Shown here in pieces: positions 12,165 through 23,214 of a DNA stretch of 64,000 bases. The translations under genes were made by a program, and so were the position numbers. The notes below the pieces were generated by a model, which was not told where the DNA came from, made no database searches, and saw only the letters and a list, made by a program, of their open reading frames with translations. Origin of the DNA: Choristoneura fumiferana (taxonomy: Eukaryota > Arthropoda > Insecta > Lepidoptera > Tortricidae). Position 1 is the stretch's first letter. Each line of letters starts with the position of its first letter. The stretch lies in the NCBI RefSeq assembly GCF_025370935.1, contig NC_133473.1:22133608-22197607 (forward strand), read 5' to 3'.

Positions 12165-12410
12165 GTGACAGAAAGAGGCAATGAAGACGATCGTGATTCC
12201 ACTGTGGTAACGAAGGTCCTCGAATGGCGTCGACGGACCGGGAGACGAGCTGTCGGTAGGCCTCCAACAAGATGGAGCGACGACCTGGTTAAGATCCCGG
12301 GATCGCGGTGGATGCGTAAAGCACAAGACCGGTCTGAGTGGAGAGCCTTGGGGGAGGCCTATGTCAAACAGTGGACGTCTTTCGGCTAACATGATGATGA
12401 TGATGAATAT
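12165..12410 (+). mobile_element. LINE 3' end (reverse-transcriptase C-terminus) with GATG tail
   Basis: The frame ends WRALGEAYVKQWTSFG, a C-terminal signature of insect LINE reverse transcriptases, then stop, then (GAT)n. Strongly 5' truncated. Same family at 15111-15275, 20560-20795, 23215-23380, 38395-38605 (minus) and 48780-48910. Confidence 0.85.
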
Positions 12411-12519
12411 CATGGACTACATAGTATTTATCTATCTATACAAGTAACGTTTATCCGTTGCCTAGTACTTATAACATAAGCTTTGATTTACGCGATAAAT
12501 GTTAAGCATAAGGGTGTAA

Positions 12520-12625
12520 TGATGATGATGATGAATATCATGGACTACATAGACTACATAGGACTACATGGACTACATAAACATGATGATGATGATGATG
12601 AATATCATGGACTACATAGACAAAG
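12520..12625. repeat. Local repeats of GATG and GGACTACATA
   Basis: Three near copies of GAATATCATGGACTACATAG (the first near 12402) with (GAT)n tracts. This looks like local duplication at a LINE tail. Confidence 0.8.
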
Positions 12626-13159
12626 CAGCGCTTGCGCCGGTGGCCAGCCAGGCTTGTCCTGCCATTGTCTCCACGCCTGATTGAAGAGGCGCGGCTGCCG
12701 ACACACCCTCCACTGTTGGCTAATGCCCATCCGGAGGCATTTCACAATCGTCTTAGTTAAGTTGAATGGGACCCTTTTGAAATGTACTATTATTTGTCAA
12801 CTGTCTAAAACATGTTTCTTTGAGTATTATGACAACCGGATTGCCGAATCGTTAGAGAACCTAACTGCCAAGCTTGAGGCCCCGGATTCGAAACCCAGTC
12901 AGGGCAGGTATTTGTATGAATAATACAAATGTTTAATCTCGGGTCTTGGATGTTGAATATTACTGTATTTAAATTTGTATTTATCTATCTATATATATAC
13001 GTAGTGCCATCCATTGTAATAAGACCCACGCCACGCGTCATCGTGAATGACTCTATACCTATAAGTACGTTTATCTGTTGCCTAGTACCTACCTATAATG
13101 GAAGCTTTGATTGACGTGATAAATGTTAAGCATAAGGACGTGTAATTCTATTGTATTAA
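12626..13159. other. No recognised gene
   Basis: A GC-richer stretch at 12630-12750 may be a LINE fragment, but I could not place it. The rest is AT-rich. Confidence 0.4.
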
Positions 13160-13174
13160 GTACGTCTGAGTCTC

Positions 13175-13423
13175 GTGACTTTCCTAGATCATATGAATTG
13201 GTTGGAAGTAAAAAAAAATCCAAGATTAATTGTGCAGGAAGAAATGTTTAGTTTTGCAACAGGATATGTTAGACATCCAGTCTGGACACGCCATAAAAAT
13301 GTGATAAAAATGTATGGTCTGTCCGGACCAGTGGACGCAGAACGCACCGTGTGTGACAAGGTCCTAATGGATCATTTACATGAGATATTTAAGTTGCGCC
13401 AGTACTTAGCATTACACAGCTAA
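13175..13423 (+). CDS. Unrecognised coding-like fragment
   Basis: An 82-codon open stretch ending in TAA, with coding-like composition (WLEVKKNPRLIVQEEMFSF, YVRHPVWTRHKNVIKM, VLMDHLHEIFKLRQ). There is no upstream ATG in frame before a stop at 13157. A possible acceptor (CTTTCCTAG) ends at about 13188, so it could be a terminal exon or a gene relic. I do not recognise the protein. Confidence 0.28.
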   Translation: MTFLDHMNWLEVKKNPRLIVQEEMFSFATGYVRHPVWTRHKNVIKMYGLSGPVDAERTVCDKVLMDHLHEIFKLRQYLALHS

Positions 13424-13584
13424 GCTACGCTTGACTGGTCACTCGTGACTCTTTAGGCTCACGCCCCCGCAGTGTATGCTACGGCACGGGTTTACGGCTT
13501 AGGCTTGCAAACCCAACTTTCTAGTAATGTGAAACAAACAAGCTGAGATATGAGGTGCATAGGGGAAATTCGTGTCGGTACCGT

Positions 13585-13785
13585 TGACCATCAGTGGTGT
13601 AGCGGTATAGCACGCGGTACGGATTACCGAGGACCTGGGTTCGATTCCCAGTGATAGTCTTATTTTTCTGTTTTTTCTGTGCATCTTTATTTCAGTTTGT
13701 ATTTTCAATTTAGGTTTTACGGGATGACCGTAAAAGTAAAAATTTGGAATTGAAATAAAAAAATACAAAAAGATTCCAAAAAACC
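13585..13785 (+). mobile_element. tRNA-headed SINE, family E
   Basis: Head with TGGTGTAGCGGTATAGCACG (A box) and GGGTTCGATTCCC (B box), a T-rich stretch, then TTTCAGTTTGTATTTTC and a body with GGGATGACCGTAAAAGTA. Other copies: 18140-18272, 35363-35607, 36780-36865, 37030-37170 and 38735-38945. Not a functional tRNA: the rest does not fold as one. Confidence 0.85.
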
Positions 13786-14488
13786 AATCTTTCTAGTAAT
13801 GAACAGTTTACCATACAAGGACTTTCCCAGTAAGTGCATTTTCCCAAAAAGCATGGTTTTTCAAAACGTGCACTTTCACAGAATGTTCACATTTATGATA
13901 AGGGCGAGTGCCGATTGTTTTGTTGGCTACAATAGAGAGATATTTCTCTAGATATTGCCCGAGGACCGAAGTCCAAAGGAAAAGCGTCGAAGTTAGAGTA
14001 GAACTGACGTTCAGTGGAGACAATTTTACTTCTACCACCAGACCACACCACGGTGCAATGTGATTTCAACGTAGAGGTAATTATTACTCGTTAGCGTTAG
14101 AAGTCCCGGTGTAAATTGACCATAAATGTTATTAAATAATTAATTTGTAGGTACACATCAGTAAAGCTTTTAATAACGCAGCGGAGATTTAATCCAGATG
14201 CTGCAATAAATTTAAGTGTCATGTTTCTCATGTAACATTAACCCGTACATCCTGCAATCCGTATTCAAAGCGGCTATTTATCGTAACAGACCTGTCTATT
14301 TGAAAGTTAATTAAGAGTCCCTTCGCATAATGTTTGCTTGTGCGCTTCTGTGCCTATGCAAGTGGAACGCACCTCGACGGATGGGTACCCTTAGGGACTT
14401 GGACGGTTATGTGGAATGGGGCCAACTTGATATTAAAATACAGAATGATTTTGGAGGGATAATTGAGTTCAATATATATGAGGTAGAT
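13786..14488. other. No recognised feature
   Basis: A 76-codon minus frame (13808-14038) has no recognisable motif. No gene supported. Confidence 0.4.
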
Positions 14489-14720
14489 ATAGTAGTCGTT
14501 TAGCAAATAAAACATCATCCAAATTTTCTGCCCCAGGCATTGACCCCAAGACACTGGCAGCATTACCTCTCTGAACTGTTATTCCTAATCTTTGCGAGAG
14601 GTAAGTGCCAGCCCTGGGGTCACCTGAGGCCAAAACCAGACGAGTAGATAGGTCCTTGATAATTTTTTTGTGTCTTCGACCATGGACCCATTGTCTCGAA
14701 AGCAAGCGCCGCAAACTCAT
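14489..14720 (-). mobile_element. LINE reverse-transcriptase C-terminal fragment, family I
   Basis: The minus strand reads SGDPRAGTYLSQRLGITVQ then RGNAASVLGSMPGA, homologous to the minus-strand fragment at 21180-21430. Signature of a non-LTR element C-terminus; broken by frameshifts. Confidence 0.7.
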
Positions 14721-14879
14721 GATAGTTTGTTAAATGCCTGGGACAGAAAATTGGATGATGTTTTTTATTTTGTAACATAGTTTAGTTTATAAATAGTTTT
14801 AGTCTTGGATATTAGATAGTATTTTAGTCGTTTAGCACCGTTTTGTTTTTAAGGGATATTAACTGTGTCCAGTATTAAA

Positions 14880-15275
14880 ATAGGATGGCCCCATCTCTTC
14901 CCGTGGGTGTCATAAAAGGCGACTGAGAAACACTTGAGAGACCTAATGTGAGAGTGAGCAGTTGTCAACAACGAACTCTAGACCCCAGTTCTGCGGTGTG
15001 GAAAGCAAGAGGAAGTGTCATGATGAAATAACTGATCCTTATTGGACGATCACGATCATCTGTAGGGAGTGTAGCGACTTAGAAGAAGAGCTGGAGTTTT
15101 ACTAACCCATATCTCATATGTCCTCCAACGAGATGGATGGAGAACCTGGTTATAAAATAAAAATTAAGCCGTGGGTTCGCGGTAGATGCAGGCTGCTTCC
15201 AACCGAAGCAACTGGAAGTCTTTGGGGGAGGCCTATGTCCAACAGTGGACGTCCTACGGCTGAGATGATGATGAT
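14880..15275 (+). mobile_element. LINE-derived fragments
   Basis: First a fragment with CCCATCTCTTCCCGTGGGTG (about 14889-14908), then, from about 15111, the GATG-tailed LINE end with GGGGGAGGCCTATGTCCAAC. Both are degenerate. Confidence 0.65.
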
Positions 15276-16377
15276 CTCATATGACGTAAAAACTAAAAAC
15301 ATAAAAATACTAATCCCACTAATTAATGCTAGTAAACGCAACCCTATAATTAATTGAGTAAATTAGGGTTGATCCTGATACGTCTTCAAAATCGGCCTAT
15401 ACCGCTGCTAAGCGGTTTTTGAAGTAGTTCAGCTATCCAGCAAAAGATACCGTCTTTTCACATAGTTTAGCTACTCGCTGACAGATGGCACCGCTAAACA
15501 CATTAAAATACTTTTATGTAAATTATTTTGTACTAGCCGCCCGCACCGTCTTTGCTTATACCTACTTATGACGAAAACGAGACTAGATCTCCCCTATTTG
15601 GTTGTACATACGCTTGATAACAATTTATTTTTGCGGAAGGACGCATCACGCATCGCATACAACCACGCTGGGTTCGTCTCCTCCCCCGCCCGCAACTTTC
15701 TTCCCCAATGAAAGGAAGGGAGGATAGAAAGTCTTTACCAATAAAAAACCCTCTCTTGCCATTTGCGGATGCCATGGGAGCATTGTATGTGTATGCTGGT
15801 TGACCCACTCTGCTCTGATCTACTTTTCCTATTATCTAGATGAATAAGTAAACCTAACCGCTGTAGGTTCATTTTAACATGCTACGATTGTTGAGCAAAC
15901 CACTTTCACTGAAAAGTCAGTTGGAACTGGATTGACCACTCCGCGTAAACAGTACATAAACAAATGATAAAGTATTATTAGGAAACGAAATAAAACAAAA
16001 TGCCACGTACGGCCAAGGACTTTAATTCATGTGCTGCCATGGAACCATTTCACAGTAAACGACATAGCGGCACCACATGAATTAATTAATAAGGACAATC
16101 GTAAAGTCCTCGACCGTACTCCACGAACATTGTCTTTGTACATATCTCTAGGGGCAGACTGCTCCTCGCACTGCCCCTCACTCAGCTCAACCCGCTTTTG
16201 TAATGTTACTCAGGTAACATTCCATTTACCACAACAGATAATTAACCATACTCTTGGTCGTTTTTGTAGCATAACCATACTTTTGCCAGTCAATCGTTTC
16301 CATAATCATTAAAGTAACCACCAATTTATTAACACGCTCCATATGTTGACATGGTTGTCTTTACCAAGTACCTAAAG
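15276..16377. other. No recognised gene
   Basis: Several frames of 80-93 codons, none with a recognisable motif. Confidence 0.4.
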
Positions 16378-16871
16378 CAGGATTTCTTAAAGTGGGATCC
16401 ACGGTGGGGTCCGTAGTATTTGTATCAGGGGTCCGCAGTAGGTCAGTCCATAGATGAGAGTGCGTGTATACGGGTCACTCTGTAAATAAAATTTTGACAG
16501 GGGTCCGTGGAATACGGTATTTGACAACTCCTGAATTTGCCATATCTTAATATTATTATGAAAATATAGATGTACAGACAGTGTTTAGCGAAGAGAAATA
16601 TACCTGTCTCTTTCTCAAACGCTTTTCTCTATGCAGCAAGTATGGCGGTACTGGCGTGTGACGTCACATGCCAGTATGTCTTTCTCTGTCTAATCTTGAA
16701 TTTCAAACCTTTATAACTTTGTTATTTGTAAAGGTAGCTTAAAAATTGTTTCTCTATTCGATAACAGGCATTGTGTAGCTTTAATTTATAAAACATATAC
16801 AAAATAGTCAAATACCGTATTGTTTAAATTGTGAAAGTGGTCCGTGACTGCAAAAAGTTTAAGAAACCCTG
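16378..16871. mobile_element. hAT-like non-autonomous element
   Basis: Ends CAGGATTTCTTAAAG and, inverted, CAGGGTTTCTTAAACTTTTT. The flanking octamers ACCTAAAG and ACCTGATG match at 6 of 8 positions, fitting an old 8-bp duplication. Interior with GGGGTCCG motifs, no ORF. Confidence 0.75.
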
Positions 16872-17044
16872 ACCTGATGGTTTGGACCAGAGATGTACGA
16901 AGATGTATATTATGTAATATTCCGAGGATTGTGTTTGTCATGAACCAGTAGAACGCTTGAATTCATTACCTATCCTCCCTCCGCTCAGCTGTTTCCACTA
17001 GAGCTATGCTCTCTTTAATATGCCATAAAATGCCCGATTCACAT

Positions 17045-17165
17045 TTTTTTTATTAGCCTAATTTTGTGTCCCACTGCTGGGCAAAGGCCTCTCCTCTCTT
17101 GCTCTACTCCGGCCTATCAAAGGCGAGCTCCCGCCATCCCACATTATAGGCATCTAAGTCGTCCA
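17045..17165 (-). repeat. Retroelement tail fragment
   Basis: Contains CCACTGCTGGGCAAAGGCCT, the inverse of a lepidopteran retroelement 3' tail similar to families B and the GATG LINE. Confidence 0.55.
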
Positions 17166-17329
17166 GTAAAATCGTGCCAGTAGTGATACACTGCGGGGTC
17201 ACAATCCAAAGGAGTTACTCAAGATCGATCGAAGTCTGTCATGCTACTATTATTGTTTATCGTATGGCTTCTGGTTCTCTACTTAAACTAAATATTTAAT
17301 AGGTTAGATTTAAGGTATGCTAGTGCATC

Positions 17330-17560
17330 TGTCGAGAGGGTTTTAATGTCTGCCGCTTGTCCGCTAAATTTGGTGATTGGGCACTCAAAGACCATATGCC
17401 GCTCCGGGCAACCACACGGACACCGTGGCGACTCGCACCACTCCCACTTGTGCCACAGAGACGCACAGTTACTAACCTCTGTCCTGATTCTGTTCAGCAG
17501 GCACCAGACACGCCGGTGCTACTGGAACGGTTTTACTGGAATATTGTGAACCGGGCATAA
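17330..17560 (-). mobile_element. LINE C-terminal fragment with Cys-rich motif
   Basis: The minus strand encodes WEWCESPRCPCGCPERHMVF, a C-x-C-x4-H type region found near the end of many LINE ORF2 proteins. No intact ORF. Confidence 0.6.
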
Positions 17561-17822
17561 CACTTAAAAAAAAATTGCTAACAGTAACTTTGTTGCTTGT
17601 ACTCGTAACATAACTTGAGTGACTAAAAAACTAAGGCCTATTAGTAGCTAAAAGTTAGGTGATGTCTTACAAATATGGACCTCCGCAAAGTACCTAACGC
17701 CACTAACGCCTGATTCAACAAATTATTTAAAATCCATTTTGCAGTATTAGCATTATTTTGGTTCCTAATTAGTAAATTTTGGCTACACGTCAAGTAACCT
17801 AACTAGTTCAGCTATCCTTTTT

Positions 17823-18122
17823 AAAAGCTTTTATTTAGTTTCACCTGTCCCGTTGTCTGTCTGTCTGTCTGTAATGAAATCTTGCAAGTTAAATTTGACC
17901 AACTTTTAGTAGTTAGATTGACTTGAAATTTGGAATACTTATGTAAATTGCTTGACAATGCAATAATCTACTAGTGACATCCTGGTAGTCCGGCCAGGAT
18001 CGTCTCCGCAGGACGGAACTCTTCAACAGTTAATAGCATCGAATTGAAATTTGGTATGCAAATGTAGTTTGAATGACAATGCAAGGAAAGTCAACAAAAA
18101 TTACAGTCAGCAAAAAAAGCTT
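17823..18122 (+). repeat. Dispersed repeat, family J
   Basis: Contains TTTCACCTGTCCCGTTGTCT, a (GTCT)n run and CTTGCAAGTTAAATTTGACC. Other copies: 29150-29250 (minus), 32355-32640 (minus) and 34075-34300. Confidence 0.7.
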
Positions 18123-18139
18123 ATATTAAAAATGACGGT

Positions 18140-18272
18140 TGCGTCCAGCAGTGGTGTAGGGGTTATAGCACGCAGCACGGATTGCTGAGGACCTGGTTCG
18201 ATTCCCAGTGCTGGTCCCTTTTTCTGGTTTTTCTGTGCATCCATGTCTTAGTTTGTATTTTCGATATGGTTA
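18140..18272 (+). mobile_element. SINE family E, 3' truncated
   Basis: Head and T-rich middle of the family E SINE. It ends in the GATATGG region about 30 bases before the exon-0 acceptor. Confidence 0.8.
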
Positions 18273-18303
18273 TGTTTTCAGTGAGGTTACTTGTTGTTTC
18301 CAG

Positions 18304-18429
18304 TGAGGATGCGTGCACGCCGCGCGCGGAGTCGGCGGCGGCGCTGAGCGAGCGCGGCTGCGCGTGCGCCGCCTGGCCGCCGCGCCGCACGCCCGCGCCG
18401 CACGAGATCCTGCGCCCCAAGCCCCGCAG
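18304..18429 (+). CDS. Candidate alternative upstream exon (exon 0)
   Basis: A 126-base GC-rich open segment between a good acceptor (TTGTTTCCAG) and a donor (GCAG|GTCAGA). It reads as a 42-codon Ala/Arg/Pro-rich peptide ending HEILRPKPR. It needs two codon bases from an upstream exon and leaves two bases, exactly what exon 2 requires, so exon 0 and exon 1 could be alternative 5' exons joined to exon 2. It does not fit in phase into the acceptor-like sites I saw near the start of exon 1. It lies between a SINE (18140-18272) and a MITE (from 18434). It could also be a stray GC-rich fragment. Confidence 0.42.
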
Positions 18430-18433
18430 GTCA

Positions 18434-18530
18434 GAGGGCCTACTCTGAAGTATCGTACCGTCCCTCTCGCTCTCGTATTAAAAGTGTGAGAGGGACCGAA
18501 CGACACGAACTTCGATTTTCGAATTTCAAC
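18434..18530. mobile_element. MITE family D, abutting the exon-0 donor
   Basis: Begins AGGGCCTACT only four bases after the candidate GT donor; ends CTTCGATTTTCGAATTTC. Confidence 0.75.
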
Positions 18531-18567
18531 ACACACTGCAACAATCATCATCGTCAGACTCCCTCCG

Positions 18568-18715
18568 GCGTCTTAGGTCAAAGTCGTAAAATGTCCAGTG
18601 TCGAAATTGCGTCCACATCGTAAGAGGTCCATGTCTTACAGCTTCTAAGTTTTGCCACGTCCAAGTCTCGCGTGGTCCAAATCGCGAAATGTCAAAGTAG
18701 TAAAATGTCAATCTT
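18568..18715. repeat. Degenerate short tandem repeat
   Basis: Irregular recurrence of units like GTCAAAGTCGTAAAATGTCC roughly every 17-20 bases, with substitutions in each. Looks like an old minisatellite. Confidence 0.6.
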
Positions 18716-19024
18716 TACACTTTTTAGAAATAAACAAAACTTTTTAGAAGTGTCCCATGATATTTATTTATATATAAAAAAAAAAACTTTAACCCCCCCG
18801 TTCCCACTAGTCGGTTGTCAGATCCGTTTCGTGTCAAAGCGCAAATCCCATTTATATCGATAACCTACTGCAAGTTCAATTAGCAGGACAAAAATTCCCA
18901 TGGAAATTTCCAAATCCCAATGTAAATAAAGAATATGCAAAAATTCCTATCTCTTAACTTAGCGGCTGAAATTTTGGAATTTTAGATGCTGCTTACAAAT
19001 ATAATATGATTTCAAATAAAGAAA

Positions 19025-19115
19025 AACCGCATTCAAATCGGTCCACCCATTTAAGAGCTACGGTGCCACAGACAGACACACAGACATCCATAGCGGTCAA
19101 ACTTATAACAAAAAA
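19025..19115 (+). repeat. Family F fragment
   Basis: CGCATTCAAATCGGTCCACC then TAGCGGTCAAACTTATAAC, one truncated arm. Confidence 0.7.
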
Positions 19116-19937
19116 TCATTCAAATCATTATACCACGACCATATAAATCTGCCTAAAAGTTCATTAGGTACTTAATACTCAGTTTTGACGTATTTTTGAG
19201 ATACTTTTTTATGCGACGACGTCTTTACGTTACTCCCGGATTGTGTTCGAATCGCTTAACTGTATACTTACTGCGTATTCAATTATTTACTTTTATTGTT
19301 TTTGTGGTACTAGCCGGGGCAATTAACTTTTAGGCAAAGTTAGGCGGCGGAAGGTATACATTACACACAATTTGACATAGAACCGGGTATCTAAATGATG
19401 GAACAAAATAATGTACATTCTGAGTAAACTTGTAAGTCAAATAACTCTAATAATCGCTACATCACAACCGAGACCTTTTAAGAGTTGTCATACAAAACTG
19501 GCTACGTTTTACAGAGTGCCAACATTACGGCGTGTTCGTGCTTCGGATAACGGGCCACAGATAATGTACAATGTCGAGATTCGTGTCAATTTGTTTTAAG
19601 AGTTAACGATGCCTGCTGAGTCTGGCCTTATACTACAACTGTCTACAACTTCGTATATTGCCGTCCTGCTGTGGCGCTAATATTATTTAATACGAGAATG
19701 AGAGGGACGGTACGATATTTCGTAGTAGCCCCCCTGGACTTGCTTTGCTTTCTGTGTACCATCAGCCAAATAAGTGGTCTATCAATTTTTTAACAAGTTC
19801 CTATCAAATGAATATGTCGCTAAAGTCTAACTTTCAAGTTGACAGACACGTCTATTCTATTGGCATTATTGTTTTATGACGTGCAAACGATTATCAACTT
19901 TAGGGTGGCAGACCAATATTTGGCTGATGATACCTAC
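19116..19937. other. No recognised gene; MITE D remnant near 19690-19735
   Basis: A remnant with GTACGATATTTCGTAGTAGCCC matches a family D end. The rest is unassigned. Confidence 0.45.
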
Positions 19938-20155
19938 GAAGCCGTGGTGGCCGATTGGTTTGACCTATGGCCTCTCAAGCAGAGGATCGCGGGTTCAAAC
20001 CCCGGCTCGCACCTCTTGAGTTTTTCGAAATTCATGTGCGAAATTGCATTTGAAATTTACCACGAGCCGACCTGTTTAAGAGCTACGGTGCCACAGACAG
20101 ACACACATAGCGGTCAAACTTATAACACCCCTCTTTTTGCGTCGGGGGTTAAAAA
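19938..20155 (+). mobile_element. Chimera of SINE B head and family F tail
   Basis: The family B head and body run to CCACGAGC at about 20066, then switch directly into family F (CTGTTTAAGAGCTACGG) to its GTCGGGGGTTAAAA end. A recombination or deletion junction. Confidence 0.75.
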
Positions 20156-20559
20156 GCAAGCAGCTACATTTATACGCGACATGCCTGTAAAATTTTCCAA
20201 CACCAACTCGATTAAATTATTCATAAGCATAGCCCTTCTCGCTCAGTTACAACCAGCAGTTACGTAGACCTCTGTGTGATACACTTTTACACTTTCGTTT
20301 AAACGCTCGGGGGAACTACCTCACCCATCTGTTAGTTTCACCTGTTTCTTGCCTCAATAGACAGACACTGAAGTGTGCGCTTTATCGCATAGAGTTAATA
20401 ATCTAATGACAGGTGCATTCAATACTATTGGGATTTAAACATGAATACATGCCAGGCCGGCCTTAGCCTTAGCCATTTAGTCATGGCGCACCACTTATGG
20501 CCGTTTTACCAATAGTCATTTGATCTTGAACTAAAGTCACTGACATAGCTGGAAAAATA
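20156..20559. other. No recognised feature
   Basis: Nothing recognised. Confidence 0.4.
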
Positions 20560-20795
20560 TGCAAATTGAAGTGGCAATGGGCAGGCCACATCGCTCGAAG
20601 AAAAGATAACCGTTGGGGGAGAAAAGTCCTGGAGTGGCGACCACCAGGTGGACTGACGACATCGTGAGAGTAACGGGAAACCGGTGGATGCAAATGGCGA
20701 GTTGTCGTTCATTGTGGCGTTCTAAGGGGGAGGCCTTTGTCCAGCAGTGGACGTCTTCCGGCTGATGATGATGATGATGATGATTTGATCTTGAG
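20560..20795 (+). mobile_element. LINE 3' end with GATG tail
   Basis: Starts as LKWQWAGHIARRKDNRWGRK VLEWRPP-type sequence, then loses frame. Ends GGGGGAGGCCTTTGTCCAGC and (GAT)n. Confidence 0.8.
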
Positions 20796-21179
20796 TCATC
20801 TTTCTCCTAGAGTTTTCGTAAAAGTTCGAAGAAAACTACATCCGAGACTGACTGTCGATTTTAGTGAATATTTTTTGTGGGTTTCTTTAAGGTATTAAAA
20901 TAAATAAATAATAATAGATATCATGGGACACTTGACACCAATTGACTTGAATTGACCTAGTCTCAAACTAAACAAATCTTGTACTACGGATACTATATAG
21001 GCAATTTAAATACTTACATATCGTACTTCATAGTAACATTTATAGCTTATGACCTGCACTACCGATATCGAAATAGAAATAATCTATGCTTGACTTTATT
21101 TCCAGAACAATACAGGTCCAACTATAAAAAAGGTATATTAAGTACAATAAAATTAAATAAACTAAAACTATAATAAATC
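20796..21179. other. AT-rich, no recognised feature
   Basis: Nothing recognised. Confidence 0.4.
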
Positions 21180-21440
21180 TAAAAATGGACCCTGCGGCAT
21201 GGTACCAAAGATGCTGGCAGCATTTCCCCGCTGGATCGCAAGACTGACGCGTTGAGCGAGGAAACTGCCAGCTCTTCGGTCTCCTGTGGTATCTCTGAGT
21301 CTCTTTGATAGATCTTTGAAGAGACTCAGAGCGCCAGGGCCACACGGACCAAGGGTCTCGACGCCGAAAGGTACAAAATCATATTCGGCACCGAGACCAC
21401 TGTATTTTCCTGCTTTTGCAGTTTCTGCCATTTCTGCTGC
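21180..21440 (-). mobile_element. LINE reverse-transcriptase C-terminal fragment, family I
   Basis: The minus strand reads YDFVPFGVETLGPCGPGALS then LAQRVSLAIQRGNAASIFGT, the same family as 14489-14720 but better preserved. Confidence 0.75.
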
Positions 21441-21929
21441 TGCTGCTGCCCTTATGTTCGGTGGAGATGAGACGGGGCCAGTGTGTCAACACTTACATAC
21501 TTACGAGTAGATACATATTAAACATCCAAGACGCTACTACTACGAGACTATTGTCTGATATTTTCGAATTGTACGTAAGTTCACCCTCATAGCCAAATCT
21601 ACTATAATTTCAACTCTTCGGCGCCATCCCTTTCGCCATGTGAACGAGCCACAATGCTCGGTGTTGCCAGCGTTACTTTCCCCGGCCTTGGGATGGGAAA
21701 ATAATTGTGACCAGTCATGAACAATACCAGCCTTTATGCAACGAAAGCAATTTCACGTGAATCTAATGTAAATTGTGTAAGATTTTTGTTGTAATGTGAA
21801 CTTTGGTTCTTACTAATTATTGAATGTGAGCACTTTCTTCGTCGAGTTTATGCAATTAAAAAATAAATTATGCTTTATGCCTGGGAAATATCCAGACTTG
21901 TTCGTAACAAAAATTTGTTGTAGGTAATA
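21441..21929. other. No recognised gene
   Basis: Nothing recognised beyond ordinary AT-rich sequence. Confidence 0.4.
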
Positions 21930-22150
21930 ACCAACTAAAAGTTGGAGAACACCCGACTTTGTCACTTCAAAGTTCAATATCTTAAAAACGGCTGAACCGA
22001 TTTTGATAACACATGTCTAAGAACCATCGCTAGAAAACCTGCTATCAAATAAAAAAAACCGCATTCAAATCGGTCCACTTGTTTAAGAGCTACGGTGCCA
22101 CAGACAGACAGACAGACACACACACGGATACACATAGCGGGGGTTAAAAA
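21930..22150 (+). repeat. Family F, one arm
   Basis: CACTTCAAAGTTCAATATCT through CATAGCGGGGGTTAAAA, with the usual segment between TAGCGG and GGGGTT deleted. Confidence 0.75.
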
Positions 22151-22302
22151 AACTGTGCGTAGGTACAGCCTCTTTGCCTAACGCATTTGGAATCGCAATC
22201 GTTTTATCATTACGAGAGACTTATGTCTGTCACATCAGATCGCATAGGATGATGGTAGAGGAGATGATGCAAAAGATCGCGTTCCGAGCACCCGCGCATT
22301 AA

Positions 22303-22625
22303 GCTGGGTACTGACCAACGTTACGATGTGTAATGTACATTCGCATCGAGCATGTTACGCATTGAGCATGTTCGCTGTGTTCTCAAAATCTGCGTAATGT
22401 TGCTCGTCAAAACTTGTGCTCCATATTCGCAAGCCACTCAGTAAAGATGGCTGACTTGTTACAGCGTACTGTCTGAACCGCGTAACAGTCAAAGGATTCG
22501 CCAAAAAACCGACAGCCGGGTGGAGCACTCAAAGCGAGCAACGAGCGGCTCGTTGCTCGCTGGTTTCCCCGTAACACTAAGTACTGACTGCACGAATGCT
22601 CGCTGTGCAACATGTTACATTACAA
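22303..22625. mobile_element. Probable palindromic MITE
   Basis: Left end near TACTGACCAACGTTACGATG pairs loosely with the right end near TACTGACTGCACGAATGCTC and GTGCAACATGTTACATTAC. Arms are degenerate. Confidence 0.5.
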
Positions 22626-22798
22626 TTTATTGAATCAGGCGTTACTTTGCGGAGGTCCATATCAATGAACTAAAATAATTTCCTTGCTCACCCGCGACCT
22701 TAAGATAGCTAAGCTTATGCAAAATATGCGTGTTCATGCAGTTCCTCCACCTCCACACTGTAAGAACACACACAAATCACACAAACCCATCTATCACC

Positions 22799-22969
22799 AC
22801 CACCACACTACACTGACGCGTTTCGAACTCAACCAGAGCTCATCTTCAGACAGTTGTTCTCTCCTATCTTCTTGTTGTTGTTGTCTCACAACTGGTAGCA
22901 TGGTGTACGGTTGTGTCACTCTGAAGATGAGCTCTGGTTGAGTTCGAAACGCGTCAGTGTAGTGTGGTG
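22799..22969. mobile_element. Foldback MITE with about 46-bp near-perfect arms, family K
   Basis: ACGCGTTTCGAACTCAACCA and flanking bases are inverted exactly at 22924-22968, around a CT/TTG-rich loop. Related fragments at 47920-48030 and 56370-56480. Confidence 0.85.
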
Positions 22970-23214
22970 ATGATATGATAAATTGTACCATTGACATGTT
23001 TTAATCCCATTGCCTTGAAACTGACGGCGTAATGTTTGTACACAATGACATGACTTGCCGGAGAAATTGTAATAGCAGACCACATACTTAATAACCGGTC
23101 TAGGCCCGGTATCAAATGGAAGAAATAAGTGCCGATTAAATTAAGACCTGGGGCCGCAACCGTGCAACCACTCGATATATTAACGGGTAGTTACTACCCG
23201 CTATCCACGTGACT

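Noticed and set aside
13600..13672. Possible tRNA gene (A and B boxes)
   Set aside because: The same sequence recurs in several places followed by the same SINE body, so it is a SINE head rather than a tRNA gene.
18163..18551. Minus-strand ORFs of 85-93 codons rich in Ala/Arg
   Set aside because: Shadows of the GC-rich candidate exon 0; composition only, no domain.
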